DNA of 21,313 nucleotides from Bacteroidota bacterium (GTDB taxonomy: Bacteria > Bacteroidota > Bacteroidia > CAILMK01): assembly GCA_013287095.1 (NCBI GenBank), contig JABDEJ010000039.1, positions 1 through 21,313 of the forward strand. The letters are read 5' to 3'. Below, one piece after another: positions 1-7,977 of the stretch. The notes beneath the pieces were generated by a model. That model saw only the letters and a list, made by a program, of their open reading frames with translations. It had not been told where the DNA came from and made no database searches. Numbering within the stretch: position 1 is the stretch's first letter; each line of letters begins with the position of its first letter. Both the position numbers and the translations under genes were made by a program.

Positions 1-354
1 AGGGTCATAGCCGGCCATCAAAGCCACGATCATCATTCCATATCCATGCCCTTCCGAAAGGGATATACTATTGGCCGCTTTATTACCGCCCCGCCACAAT
101 CCATCAGCATTGCAATAGACGTAAGCGCCTTTTTTATCCTTGGTATATCGGATGTAGTGCTTTTTCCAGGAAGTATAAAATTGCTCCACAGCATCGTCCA
201 TTTCCCCCTGACTACTGGTATCCGGTTTTATTGTTCCGGGAATATATTTGGTATGATGCGGGAAGGGTACCGACTGTGCAAAAATTCCGGATGGAAATAA
301 GCACAGACAAATTACCAGATTCCTGAATTTTATAAAATGTTTTTTGATAATCAT
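1..354 (-). CDS. Glycoside hydrolase family 8 enzyme, N-terminal part (cut by window edge)
   Basis: Reading leftward from an ATG at 354, the frame stays open for 118 codons to base 1. The protein starts with a short basic stretch and a hydrophobic segment ending in FPSGIFAQ, a typical Sec signal peptide with cleavage near residue 26. The mature part has a WKKHYIRY stretch, and near residues 100-107 the motif SEGHGYGM, the signature of GH8 endo-beta-glucanases, chitosanases and xylanases (usual form SEGQGYGM); its Glu is the family's general acid. Family members cleave beta-1,4 glycans outside the cytoplasm. It is divergent from the lipoprotein gene starting at 506. Substrate cannot be told from this part. 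Open reading frames on the other strand here are shadows. Confidence 0.85.
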   Translation of the reverse strand, partial: MIIKKHFIKFRNLVICLCLFPSGIFAQSVPFPHHTKYIPGTIKPDTSSQGEMDDAVEQFYTSWKKHYIRYTKDKKGAYVYCNADGLWRGGNKAANSISLSEGHGYGMMIVALMAGYDP

Positions 355-505
355 TTGGCAGTAACAGTTGGATAGAGAATTAAAATGTTACACGGTACGA
401 AATTACCCTTTTGTCAAGAACGATGCCAGATTTAAGATTAGTATTTGTTTTGAATATTCCGGCTTTTTTACCTCACTCTTTCAACCTTTTCATCGTCTTT
501 AGATT

Positions 506-1321
506 ATGATATTCTTGTCAAAGTTCAGATTCGGTTTTAGTGGCCTTTTAGTGCTGATTTTATCTTCCTGTTCCAGTCTTCAGGAAGTACCGAATGCACT
601 TAACATGCCTTTGGCTGGCTATAAGGGCGATACAAAAGCCAGTCTTAATATCGGCACAGGAGGACTGGCGCTCCAGGCTTCTTATGCTGTTGACAGTCAT
701 TTGGTACTGACATCGAGTACGAAGTACAATTTTTTTCCGCAAAATGGGGCCGATAACGATGGAGGGCCAATAACGATATTTCATAATGAGTGGCAGGAAG
801 ATATAGGCGCAGGATATTTTTTTGAACCGTTTGATAATTCAAGGTTTGAAATTATAGGAGGACTGGGATGGAGCTCTATGAACTATTCTTCTTCATACGA
901 AAATATTGACCTGGCGGGCGACTCTTATTATAATACTTACTTTAATGGCAATATCGTACATGGTTTTATCCAGGCAGATGGTGGTATTGTAAATCGTGGG
1001 TTTAGCTTGGGCCTCGGAATGAGATTAAGCGACAGATATTATATTGGAAATTATGAGAGTTATCAGAATATAAATTCCGGGTTTGATCACCAATTAACGG
1101 ATGACAAATACAAATTACAGGTAAACACATTTTGTATAGAACCGGGCATCGTAACCAGTTTTGGCACAGGAGATATGAAGTTTAATATTATGCTTGGCTT
1201 TTCTTTTAATACTACGGGCTTTATCCTTGACCCGGTGATAGCCCAAAATAAAGCGAGCTGGTTGCCTTCATTGCCAATTTTTCTTTCCACAGGAGTTACG
1301 TACGCTATTCACGGGAAGTGA
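506..1321 (+). CDS. Predicted lipoprotein with beta-barrel-like body, unknown function
   Basis: 271 residues. The start has a basic N-terminus, a hydrophobic core (residues about 10-19) and a lipobox LSSC, so Cys22 is the expected lipidation site; the protein would sit in the outer membrane or face the periplasm. The rest is rich in alternating Gly/aromatic/polar strands, for example LALQASYAV, EDIGAGYFF, FEIIGGLGW and FSLGLGMRL, which resembles outer-membrane barrel proteins more than a soluble enzyme. I do not recognise a named family. The gene is divergent from the GH8 gene with 151 bases between the starts; no strong Shine-Dalgarno sequence is visible, as is common in this phylum. Function is unknown. 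Confidence 0.7.
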   Translation: MIFLSKFRFGFSGLLVLILSSCSSLQEVPNALNMPLAGYKGDTKASLNIGTGGLALQASYAVDSHLVLTSSTKYNFFPQNGADNDGGPITIFHNEWQEDIGAGYFFEPFDNSRFEIIGGLGWSSMNYSSSYENIDLAGDSYYNTYFNGNIVHGFIQADGGIVNRGFSLGLGMRLSDRYYIGNYESYQNINSGFDHQLTDDKYKLQVNTFCIEPGIVTSFGTGDMKFNIMLGFSFNTTGFILDPVIAQNKASWLPSLPIFLSTGVTYAIHGK

Positions 1322-1353
1322 ATAGTGGTAAGGCAACCATCTTGCGGGAAATG

Positions 1354-1579
1354 TAAACATGTTCTGAATTCATGTTTAAAATGTGAACGTATAGCCTCCT
1401 CATGTACAAAATTTATACACGAGGAGGTTGTCATGTATAGAAACTGGATTATTTTATACATGGCTAATATGTCGATTAAATAAAGACATGCCAAGAACAT
1501 GTACACGTTTTGCGCAAAATGTGTACATGTGCCTGCCTCATGTATAAATTTTATACATGAGAGCGTTATCATGTATAAA
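1354..1579. promoter_or_regulatory. Array of palindromic operator-like sites upstream of the first Fic gene
   Basis: The 307 bases between the lipoprotein gene and the Fic gene hold five inverted repeats and one half-site. TAAACATG at 1354-1361 pairs with CATGTTTA at 1371-1378. CCTCCTC at 1395 pairs with GAGGAGG at 1421-1427 around a TGTA/TACA core. CATGTATA at 1432-1439 pairs with TATACATG at 1455-1462. A 34-base palindrome with one mismatch pair occupies 1497-1530 (arm ACATGTACAC). A perfect 25-base palindrome occupies 1537-1561 (arm CTCATGTATAAA). A lone CATGTATAAA lies at 1570-1579, just upstream of a -7 box. All share the half-site CATGTA or a close variant. I infer binding sites for a dimeric repressor, most simply the winged helix of the adjacent Fic protein. 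Confidence 0.7.
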
Positions 1580-1588
1580 AAATTGGTT

Positions 1589-1596
1589 TATCTTTG
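1589..1596 (+). promoter_or_regulatory. -7 promoter box (TATCTTTG) of the first Fic gene
   Basis: TATCTTTG matches the Bacteroidota -7 consensus TAnnTTTG and lies 33 bases before the Fic ATG. A clear TTG -33 element at the usual distance is not seen; that position is taken by the CATGTATAAA half-site (1570-1579), which fits repression by occlusion. Confidence 0.5.
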
Positions 1597-1628
1597 CATG
1601 ACAAAGGTATCATATATAGATATTATTC

Positions 1629-2726
1629 ATGAAAAAGGCCACAAAAGCTGATACTGACAAGCCATTTAATGAGCTGCCTTTTTTGCCACCTGCAAGAGAT
1701 GAAATTGAAACGGTAAAGCTATTGCGCCAATTGGTAGCTTCATCTGTAGCCCTTGCCGAATTAAAAGGGCTTGCCAACACACTTCCCAATCCCAACATAT
1801 TATTAAATGCGGTCATTCTTAAAGAAGCACGCGCCAGTTCTGAAATAGAAAATGTTATTACCACTCAGGATAAACTATATCAGGCGCTATCTGCAAAAAG
1901 CGCCCAGGCAGATTCTGCCACAAAGGAGGTTCTCAGATATCGGGAAGCTACTTTACTTGGATTTCATTTTGTTCGGGAAAGAGGGTTTCTGAATACTAAT
2001 GCCATTATTAAAATTCAAAAGGCACTCGAAGAAAACAATGCCGGGATCCGGAAACTGCCGGGTACGGCCTTACGGAACGCTGCAACCGGAAAGGTTATCT
2101 ATACGCCACCGGATGATTATGATACCATCCTCAAACTCATGAAAAACCTGGAAGAATACCTGAACCAAGAAGATGATATTTCCCCGTTAATAAAACTGGC
2201 AGTTCAGCATTACCAGTTCGAAAGCATTCACCCTTTTTATGACGGCAATGGCAGGACGGGCAGGATCATAAATGTCCTATACCTTATTATGCATCATTTG
2301 CTGGAAAGCCCGATACTTTATCTCAGTGAATTTATTATTGATAACAAGGCCGACTACTACCGCCTGTTGCAGGAAGTACGGTTAAAAAACAATTGGGAAG
2401 AATGGATCTTGTATATCCTGAAAGGTGTTGAACACACTGCAAAGCAAACCATTAAACAAGTGCATGACATAAATAAAATTTTCTTAAAGACCCAGGCGAT
2501 GATAAAAGAGCGTGCGGATATGCCTTATAATAAAGAACTTCTGGAACTTTTGTTTGAGCATCCTTACAGCAAAATTGAATACCTTGTGGACAGGCTTAAA
2601 ATTTCAAGGATCACAGCGTCCAAATACCTGAAAGAAATGGAAAAATCAGGGATACTGCAATCCAAAAAAATCTGGAAAGAGACCATATATATTAACACAG
2701 AACTTTTTGAACTGCTGAAAAATTGA
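1629..2726 (+). CDS. Fic family protein, autoinhibited type, with C-terminal winged helix
   Basis: 365 residues. Fic enzymes transfer AMP (or another phosphate-containing group) from a nucleotide onto a target protein hydroxyl. An N-terminal helical domain carries S70-S-E-I-E74-N75, matching the inhibitory motif (S/T)xxxE(G/N) whose Glu blocks ATP in the active site, so this is a class II, self-inhibited Fic. The catalytic loop HPFYDGNGRTGR spans residues 201-212 and has every consensus residue. Residues about 305-360 look like a winged helix (LLFEHPYSKIEYLVDRLKIS followed by a recognition-helix-like stretch). This is the standard architecture of SoFic-like proteins. A dense palindrome array lies directly upstream, suggesting DNA binding and autoregulation. 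A hairpin follows the stop. The target is unknown. Confidence 0.92.
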   Translation: MKKATKADTDKPFNELPFLPPARDEIETVKLLRQLVASSVALAELKGLANTLPNPNILLNAVILKEARASSEIENVITTQDKLYQALSAKSAQADSATKEVLRYREATLLGFHFVRERGFLNTNAIIKIQKALEENNAGIRKLPGTALRNAATGKVIYTPPDDYDTILKLMKNLEEYLNQEDDISPLIKLAVQHYQFESIHPFYDGNGRTGRIINVLYLIMHHLLESPILYLSEFIIDNKADYYRLLQEVRLKNNWEEWILYILKGVEHTAKQTIKQVHDINKIFLKTQAMIKERADMPYNKELLELLFEHPYSKIEYLVDRLKISRITASKYLKEMEKSGILQSKKIWKETIYINTELFELLKN

Positions 2727-2747
2727 GAGGTGGTCCGTATAATAATA

Positions 2748-2772
2748 ATGGTATCGCATTTTGCGATACCAT
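2748..2772. terminator. Perfect 11-bp stem-loop after the first Fic gene, possible terminator
   Basis: ATGGTATCGCA at 2748-2758 pairs perfectly with TGCGATACCAT at 2762-2772 around a TTT loop, 21 bases after the Fic stop. It lies between two convergent transcription units. There is no clean U-run on the right; on the left the transcript would continue TATTATTATA. It may stop transcription from either side, or be another protein-binding palindrome. Confidence 0.45.
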
Positions 2773-3011
2773 ACCATGAAAATGTCATTTTAAACAGAGA
2801 GATAGCCCATACCTCACTCAAAACCAAATAAAATGTCAGGTTATACCCTTACAAAGTATAAATATTTGTCAGGGTTTAGGCTGACGAAATTGTAAAAACA
2901 GGATTTTGTTAGCTTTGAAGAGGACTGTGCTGATAATTGGCCGGAGGCAAGGGATACTCAGGTTCGCGGGAAGTGTGAGCCAAGGCGGGGGTATGAGTTT
3001 GAAGTAATTAA

Positions 3012-4973
3012 TTAATCAGTTTCAAAATATCTATTAAGGTAGTGCTTCATTCTCTCTCTATGCTGATTACATAATTCATTATTCCACTCTTCGTTTTCAA
3101 AAATTAAGGCTGATTTTAAAGAATCAAGATTTGGCTTAGCAACAAATTCGCTTCGCTTGGTTGTAAATATTTTGTTTGCGTATTCTGAATTAATTCCTCT
3201 TGACACAAGCACCAAGTTACCAAAATCATTCATCAATTTTTTACTTATTGGATACTTTTCATAGTCCCGTGGATTTTGGGGTGAAATATGTTCAACCGAA
3301 TTTTTAGCGGTCATTCTGTATTCTTTCCATTTTTTATTTTTTTTATCCTTTAATAGAAACCACAAGACAAAATCCAGTTTATAAAACCAATAGTGTGGGT
3401 AGGAAACACCTAAGCTTTGATCCAAAATACTTATATCATACTTCAATTCGAGTTTATCGAGTTCTCCTGTCATACTTTTCCAAGTACGTTGCGGCAGATT
3501 ATCCGCAACCATAGATGTACAAAAAAGCTGATTGTCAATATGCCTTAAATATTCATATAATTCTTGCTTGTCCCTAATTTCAGTTGCCTTTAACAATAAA
3601 GGTGTTAACCAATATTGAGTTGTTATTTGTTGAGAATGATATAGCATACTTTGTAGCAAGGCAAATCCGTCATTTGATTCTGGCTTTTCTCTTCGGAAAT
3701 AGTAGGTTTGTTTCCGATACTGATTTTGTAGAGATAACTTTTTTATTAAGTGAACTTCTTCATTCTCACTAACTGCTACCCATTTAATTACAAACAGATC
3801 AAAACAGAATCTTACATCCAATAATAATTTAATAAAATCCATGGAATCATTCTCTTCAACTGGAAAGAAGTACTTTTCAAACGTCTGCAAGAGTTCCTTT
3901 TCATCTATTTTAGCAATGTCATTGGCTCCTTTTTTATAAAGAAAAATCCGTAGGGCGTGAAGTAGCAATTGTGGGAATGTTAAAATACTCCTTACAGGTT
4001 CAAACTCAGATGAATCTTCAGCCTCAGGATGCATATCTTCCATCTGATCATCATTATCTTCGGAATCATCTTCATTAGATGACCGTATCCGTTTTTCAAG
4101 AATACTAATGATATCAATAGCATCTCTCTTACCATCTTCATCGCTTAATTCCATTTGCCTAAATATCTCTTGCAAATTCAAAGTTTCATAATCATCGTGA
4201 TAAGCGGAAGAAATGCTTTTTCTAACTTCGCTACGCAAGGCTCTTTCAATATAATTGTTCATGTCGGCACATGCATTCCAAATTTTCCCAAATTTAGTTC
4301 TCTTGGATTTAATATTGTTTAAGAATCTTGCCTTAAGAATGTCATGTTGCTGAAGTTGCAAGCCTCGGTTATTAATGACTTCAAAGAGCTTGTTTAAATC
4401 CGCTTTCTGTGCTATTTCAGTAATTATGATCTGTACATTATTTCTTATATAAGAAGCAAATTCTTGGGTTTTAATTCGATCATTATCCAATTTTTTTTGA
4501 ATTTGACCCTGTATCAAATTCCTTGCATTTATTATTTTTTCAAGACTTGAGTTCGCTTTCACTTCGTCTGCTTCAAGTAAAGATTCTCCTTTTATCGCAA
4601 ATTCAAAATATTGCTTTACATCTTCTCGAATGGAAAATAGCAGCCTTAATTGATTTTTATGCTTGGCAAAATCAATTAAAGAACCGCCAAGCTCAACACT
4701 CAGCAACCATAAAGTTGTAAATCTTTGCTGCCCATCAATTAGATCATAAGTTTTTGGGGTGTTTTTTCTTTTTACAATAAGCACACCGCCCAAGTAATAA
4801 AAAGCCTTTTTTGAACTAAAGGCATCATATAAATCTTCAAACATAGTCAATACCTGGCTATTTTCCCATACATAAAGCCGTTGGTAACGAGGTATATTAT
4901 ATTGATTGTCAATCTTAATGATGTCATCAATTGAAACTAGCTCGGATGCTACGGCATTATCTATATTTTCCAT
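3012..4973 (-). CDS. DUF262 + DUF1524 (HNH) protein, GmrSD/SspE-like restriction nuclease subunit
   Basis: 653 residues. The N-terminal DUF262 domain shows IPRYQRLYVW (27-36) and DGQQRFTTL (80-88); the DGQQR motif is the nucleotide-handling signature of this ParB/sulfiredoxin-like fold. FEVINNRGLQLQQHDILKA (197-215) is the second conserved block. A Glu/Asp-rich stretch lies at about 300-325. The C-terminus has the DUF1524 His-Me nuclease pattern: VEHISPQNP (560-568, His562) and FGNLVLVSRGINS (584-596). DUF262-DUF1524 proteins include the type IV enzyme GmrSD, which cuts modified phage DNA, and SspE of phosphorothioate systems. The start overlaps the stop of the upstream DUF262 gene by 13 bases, so the two are one operon. 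The gene is clearly AT-rich. Role in defence is inferred from the family. Confidence 0.88.
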   Translation of the reverse strand: MENIDNAVASELVSIDDIIKIDNQYNIPRYQRLYVWENSQVLTMFEDLYDAFSSKKAFYYLGGVLIVKRKNTPKTYDLIDGQQRFTTLWLLSVELGGSLIDFAKHKNQLRLLFSIREDVKQYFEFAIKGESLLEADEVKANSSLEKIINARNLIQGQIQKKLDNDRIKTQEFASYIRNNVQIIITEIAQKADLNKLFEVINNRGLQLQQHDILKARFLNNIKSKRTKFGKIWNACADMNNYIERALRSEVRKSISSAYHDDYETLNLQEIFRQMELSDEDGKRDAIDIISILEKRIRSSNEDDSEDNDDQMEDMHPEAEDSSEFEPVRSILTFPQLLLHALRIFLYKKGANDIAKIDEKELLQTFEKYFFPVEENDSMDFIKLLLDVRFCFDLFVIKWVAVSENEEVHLIKKLSLQNQYRKQTYYFRREKPESNDGFALLQSMLYHSQQITTQYWLTPLLLKATEIRDKQELYEYLRHIDNQLFCTSMVADNLPQRTWKSMTGELDKLELKYDISILDQSLGVSYPHYWFYKLDFVLWFLLKDKKNKKWKEYRMTAKNSVEHISPQNPRDYEKYPISKKLMNDFGNLVLVSRGINSEYANKIFTTKRSEFVAKPNLDSLKSALIFENEEWNNELCNQHRERMKHYLNRYFETD

Positions 4974-6367
4974 TCTTTTCTAAAACTTAATTTCTTGTCC
5001 TTTTTTCCAAAGTAATTTTTTATCCTATGTTTATACCGGCCTTGCACCCCTATATTATCCTCAATGTCCTCATTAGAGTATATTTCCTGTATAAATTGAT
5101 TATGATAAATGTAATTAAAAACTTCATCAGGTAGGAATGAACCACTAATCAAATCGAAAAGGTTAATTGTGTTTTCATTTAAAAATTTATATGGTGCCTC
5201 TCGTTTTACCTGTTGCTTTGAAAGTCTAATGGAGCCTAATGCAAAATCAAAACACAGAACTGCTTCATAAATCCTGTTTTCGCCAAAGTTGTCAAAATAG
5301 AATACAAGACAAAGTTGAATAAAGTGCCTTAAATATTCTGACATGTCATCATTATAGACTTCGTTGGTAAAGTCCCTAAGTTTATTAATTTCGATTGAAG
5401 AATTTTTAGAAACAAACAATGTTTCATAAACCGCTATATATTTTTCGGTATACTTAAAAAAATTAATCCCTTTATAAATTGGTTGTCGGATACTAAATGG
5501 GAAGTTTACCGGATTTTTCGTTTGTTCTTTTGCTTCAATTGCAGAACTGGTGCCACTGGCATTCCAAGATATTTTTTCAATTCTTTTGTTTGAAAAATTA
5601 GAGTATACAGGATAGCTATCTTCTTCATGCCATTGCAGCGTATCTTTTTGAAATGTTTCTTTTATTTGTTTGTCCTTGTTGTCATATAATCGGCTTTTAT
5701 TACCTCGCCAATTTCTTGCTCTCCATAGAATTTCATCAAACATGAAGTCCATAAAAGTACCAGTTTTGTTATTTGATTGAGCATTTTCCCAATGCTTTGC
5801 GCTTATTTCTTGCAAATTTTCAGAATTCACAGCTCGCAGATGGTATGCTTTTAAAAAGTCCGTTGCACTTAATTTTATTCCTCTGTTGTTCTGAGTATCG
5901 AAAAATGTAAAAGCTTCATCCTCTGTAGTAGTAATAATGATAGTAAATTCAAGATGATTAAAAAAGTTCTCCTTGGCTAGTTTTTGGAGCATATCTGCTT
6001 GTGTCTCAAAAAATGCTTTTGTTTCTCGGATACTTTTAAAGGAAAGGTGCGAGTTAAATTTTAAATTGTGTTTTAAGTCTAGGTTTTGATCCAACTGATA
6101 TTTCATCAATAAAAGAGTAGTAATTCTTTGTTGCCCATCTATGATCTCTAGCGTTTCTTCTTCTTTATTCCGGTATAAAAGGATACTACCCATATAGTAC
6201 GATGACACGTTACGATCTTTTAAGAAAAACTCTTCCAAATCGATTAATAGCTCCTCGGATTTTTCCTTTCCCCAAACATAAGGCCTCTGGTAATCTGGAA
6301 TGGTCATAGGTTGTCTCAATTTAAACAGAGACGGGAAATTATTTACACTCACACTAATCTTACTCAT
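4961..6367 (-). CDS. DUF262 protein without nuclease domain, partner of the DUF262-DUF1524 gene
   Basis: 468 residues, first gene of the operon. The DUF262 signatures are complete: IPDYQRPYVWG (23-33), DGQQRITTL (77-85) and FDTQNNRGIKLSATDFLKA (156-174), matching the same blocks in the downstream protein. After that the protein is helical, and no DUF1524 histidine motif or NLxLxxxxxN pattern is seen before the end (RKEWKI), so it probably lacks nuclease activity. A subunit that binds or hydrolyses nucleotide, senses DNA modification, or inhibits or loads its partner are all possible. It is paralogous to the downstream gene, with which it overlaps by 13 bases, so translational coupling is likely. 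A good promoter lies just upstream. Strongly AT-rich relative to asnS and rpoN, consistent with horizontal acquisition. Confidence 0.88.
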   Translation of the reverse strand: MSKISVSVNNFPSLFKLRQPMTIPDYQRPYVWGKEKSEELLIDLEEFFLKDRNVSSYYMGSILLYRNKEEETLEIIDGQQRITTLLLMKYQLDQNLDLKHNLKFNSHLSFKSIRETKAFFETQADMLQKLAKENFFNHLEFTIIITTTEDEAFTFFDTQNNRGIKLSATDFLKAYHLRAVNSENLQEISAKHWENAQSNNKTGTFMDFMFDEILWRARNWRGNKSRLYDNKDKQIKETFQKDTLQWHEEDSYPVYSNFSNKRIEKISWNASGTSSAIEAKEQTKNPVNFPFSIRQPIYKGINFFKYTEKYIAVYETLFVSKNSSIEINKLRDFTNEVYNDDMSEYLRHFIQLCLVFYFDNFGENRIYEAVLCFDFALGSIRLSKQQVKREAPYKFLNENTINLFDLISGSFLPDEVFNYIYHNQFIQEIYSNEDIEDNIGVQGRYKHRIKNYFGKKDKKLSFRKEWKI

Positions 6368-6392
6368 CTTGTAGCGATTACATTTTGAATTC

Positions 6393-6425
6393 CAAATCTA
6401 AGTGATAATTAGGTTGAAAGTTCAA
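6393..6425 (-). promoter_or_regulatory. Promoter of the DUF262 operon
   Basis: On the minus strand TAGATTTG (6400-6393) matches TAnnTTTG, with TTG (6425-6423) 22 bases upstream. The expected transcript begins near 6386, about 20 bases before the ATG at 6367. The palindrome cluster at 6534-6709 is therefore upstream of, not inside, the leader. Confidence 0.55.
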
Positions 6426-6533
6426 GTTTAGTGTTGTATTTGCCAATGGGTGGTCAGAATTTGCAGTGTGCATTTTTTGCCCCCCAGTTCTCGCCAGTCT
6501 TCCGCAGGATGACTTGCGAGTAAAGAATAGATA

Positions 6534-6709
6534 AAGGTCTATAGACCTTCTACAACTCCAGCCTGAGCCGAATAAAATTCCTATTCGGCTCAAAACTTGT
6601 TTTGTTATGAGCCGAAAAAGTTCCCACCTCTGTTTGAGGTTCCAATTTGGAACCTCAAACTTTATCATTCCCTTTAATTTCAACTACCGGGAAAAACTCG
6701 GTAGTTGAA
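6534..6709. repeat. Cluster of five palindromes between the DUF262 operon and the second Fic gene
   Basis: Within the 418-base gap between genes there are: a perfect 16-base palindrome AAGGTCTATAGACCTT at 6534-6549; TGAGCCGAATA at 6564-6574 pairing with TATTCGGCTCA at 6582-6592; CAAAAC/GTTTTG at 6591-6604; a perfect 29-base palindrome at 6632-6660 with arm GTTTGAGGTTCCAA; and TTCAACTACCG at 6679-6689 pairing with CGGTAGTTGAA at 6699-6709. An extra TGAGCCGAA lies at 6608. The motif AAGTTCC(C/T)(A/G)CCTC occurs twice, at 6618 and 6708, exactly 90 bases apart, each at the end of a stem. No gene-like reading frame is credible here. The role is unknown: operators of a lost regulator, a structured RNA, or a small repeat element. 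Confidence 0.7.
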
Positions 6710-6785
6710 GTTCCTGCCTCCCATGGTCTCACGGCAGATTGGTGAAAAGAGACGATTTATAGCGGTTTACTGACTCAGGTTTCGT

Positions 6786-7928
6786 TTAGTGGCTATCAAA
6801 CTTATCCAGATAGTCTTTAAACAAGAATATCCGGTATCTTTTTTTTCCGGTGAGCTCTTTAAGGATGCCTAGTTCAAGAAATTGCCTGACAAGTTCATGT
6901 GCAGGTTTCTTGCTGACATTACATATTATTTCGACTTGAGAAACAGTTATTGCAGGCTCTATAAATAAGTGTTCTAATAATTGGAGGCCGGTGTGGGTTC
7001 TTCTTTTAAGATTTTCCCTTATCAGGTTTTCTTTTTGTTGCTTCATTTGAATGATCTCTGATAAGGTCTTAACTGCCTGAATTGATGTTTCTTCAATACC
7101 AATCAGAAAATACTTAATCCAACGCAAGAGATCATTTTTTTCCCGCACATACGTAAGGTTGTCATAATAAAGGCTTTTGTTTTTTTCAAAAAAGGCAGAT
7201 AAATATAGTAGTGGTTTTTCCAGGACCTTTTGATCAACGAGGTAAAGTGTAATCAATAATCTACCAATTCGGCCATTCCCGTCAAGGAAAGGATGGATTG
7301 TTTCAAATTGATAATGGGCGATGGCAGCTTTTACAAGGATTGGAACTTGAATATGGTCATTATGTAGAAATTTTTCAAGGTCACTCATTAAGTCGTCAAC
7401 ATAATGAACCGCTGGTGGTATGAATTTGGCGTCTGCAAGTGATGCGCCACCAATCCAGTTTTGACTTGTTCTATATTCTCCCGGCGTTTTGAATTTACCT
7501 CTTACACCTTGCAATAAGATTTCATGCGTTTTGCGCAGCAGTCTCGATGATAATGGAAGGTTTTCAAGTTCATTTATTGCAAAATTCAGCCCTTCGGTGT
7601 AATTTTTGACTTCCATCCAATCATCTTTTCGTTCGGGACTAATTTCGTCTTCAGGAAGTAATGCTTCATTGATATTCGTTTGTGTCCCTTCTATTCTATT
7701 TGAAATAACAGCTTCTTTGGTAACGTGAAGGTGAATAAAAAGCTCAATATTTGGAACGAGCTTAGCATAAGAATTTAATTCTCCAAGAGCTTTTGATGCT
7801 TTTTCAAGAAGTGTATTTAATGGGGCATCTTTCCATATCCATTGCTCATTAATTTTCCCGGGTACAAAATAGCTGTACCCGGTACCCTTTTCAAAATGTC
7901 CAGCCTTATATGTTTCTAATTCTTTCAT
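6786..7928 (-). CDS. Second Fic family protein, SoFic-like, autoinhibited, with winged helix
   Basis: 380 residues. The N-terminal segment (GYSYFVPGKINEQWIW) and helical domain are typical of SoFic-like proteins. S76-N-R-I-E80-G81 is the inhibitory (S/T)xxxE(G/N) motif. The catalytic loop HPFLDGNGRIGR spans residues 212-223 with all key residues (His212, Asp216, Asn218, Arg220 and Arg223). Residues about 315-370 form a winged helix (LLEHLFIEPAITVSQVEIIC, then a recognition-like helix). Expected reaction: AMP transfer to a protein hydroxyl, possibly its own. It has the same domain plan as the other Fic protein in this window, but the two differ through most of their length. Inverted repeats with a different half-site lie upstream, overlapping a likely -7 box. 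Target unknown. Confidence 0.92.
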   Translation of the reverse strand: MKELETYKAGHFEKGTGYSYFVPGKINEQWIWKDAPLNTLLEKASKALGELNSYAKLVPNIELFIHLHVTKEAVISNRIEGTQTNINEALLPEDEISPERKDDWMEVKNYTEGLNFAINELENLPLSSRLLRKTHEILLQGVRGKFKTPGEYRTSQNWIGGASLADAKFIPPAVHYVDDLMSDLEKFLHNDHIQVPILVKAAIAHYQFETIHPFLDGNGRIGRLLITLYLVDQKVLEKPLLYLSAFFEKNKSLYYDNLTYVREKNDLLRWIKYFLIGIEETSIQAVKTLSEIIQMKQQKENLIRENLKRRTHTGLQLLEHLFIEPAITVSQVEIICNVSKKPAHELVRQFLELGILKELTGKKRYRIFLFKDYLDKFDSH

Positions 7929-7977
7929 CTGTTCGATATTTTAAGTATCAAATGCAGCAAGTTTCTAATTCTCCCGC

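Noticed and set aside
1354..1579. Possible CRISPR array
   Set aside because: Repeats are palindromes of different lengths with uneven spacing, there are no constant spacers, and no cas gene is nearby.
2902..3015. Plus-strand fragment with a protein-like reading (FEEDCADNWPEARDTQ) ending in the DUF262 stop region
   Set aside because: It has a stop (TAA) immediately upstream at 2893-2898 and no start codon; I cannot link it to any family. At most a remnant, too weak to annotate.
6378..6683. 101-codon open frame on the minus strand upstream of the DUF262 operon
   Set aside because: Most of it translates the palindrome cluster, it covers the DUF262 promoter, and its composition does not look like a folded protein. 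It is more likely a by-product of the repeats.
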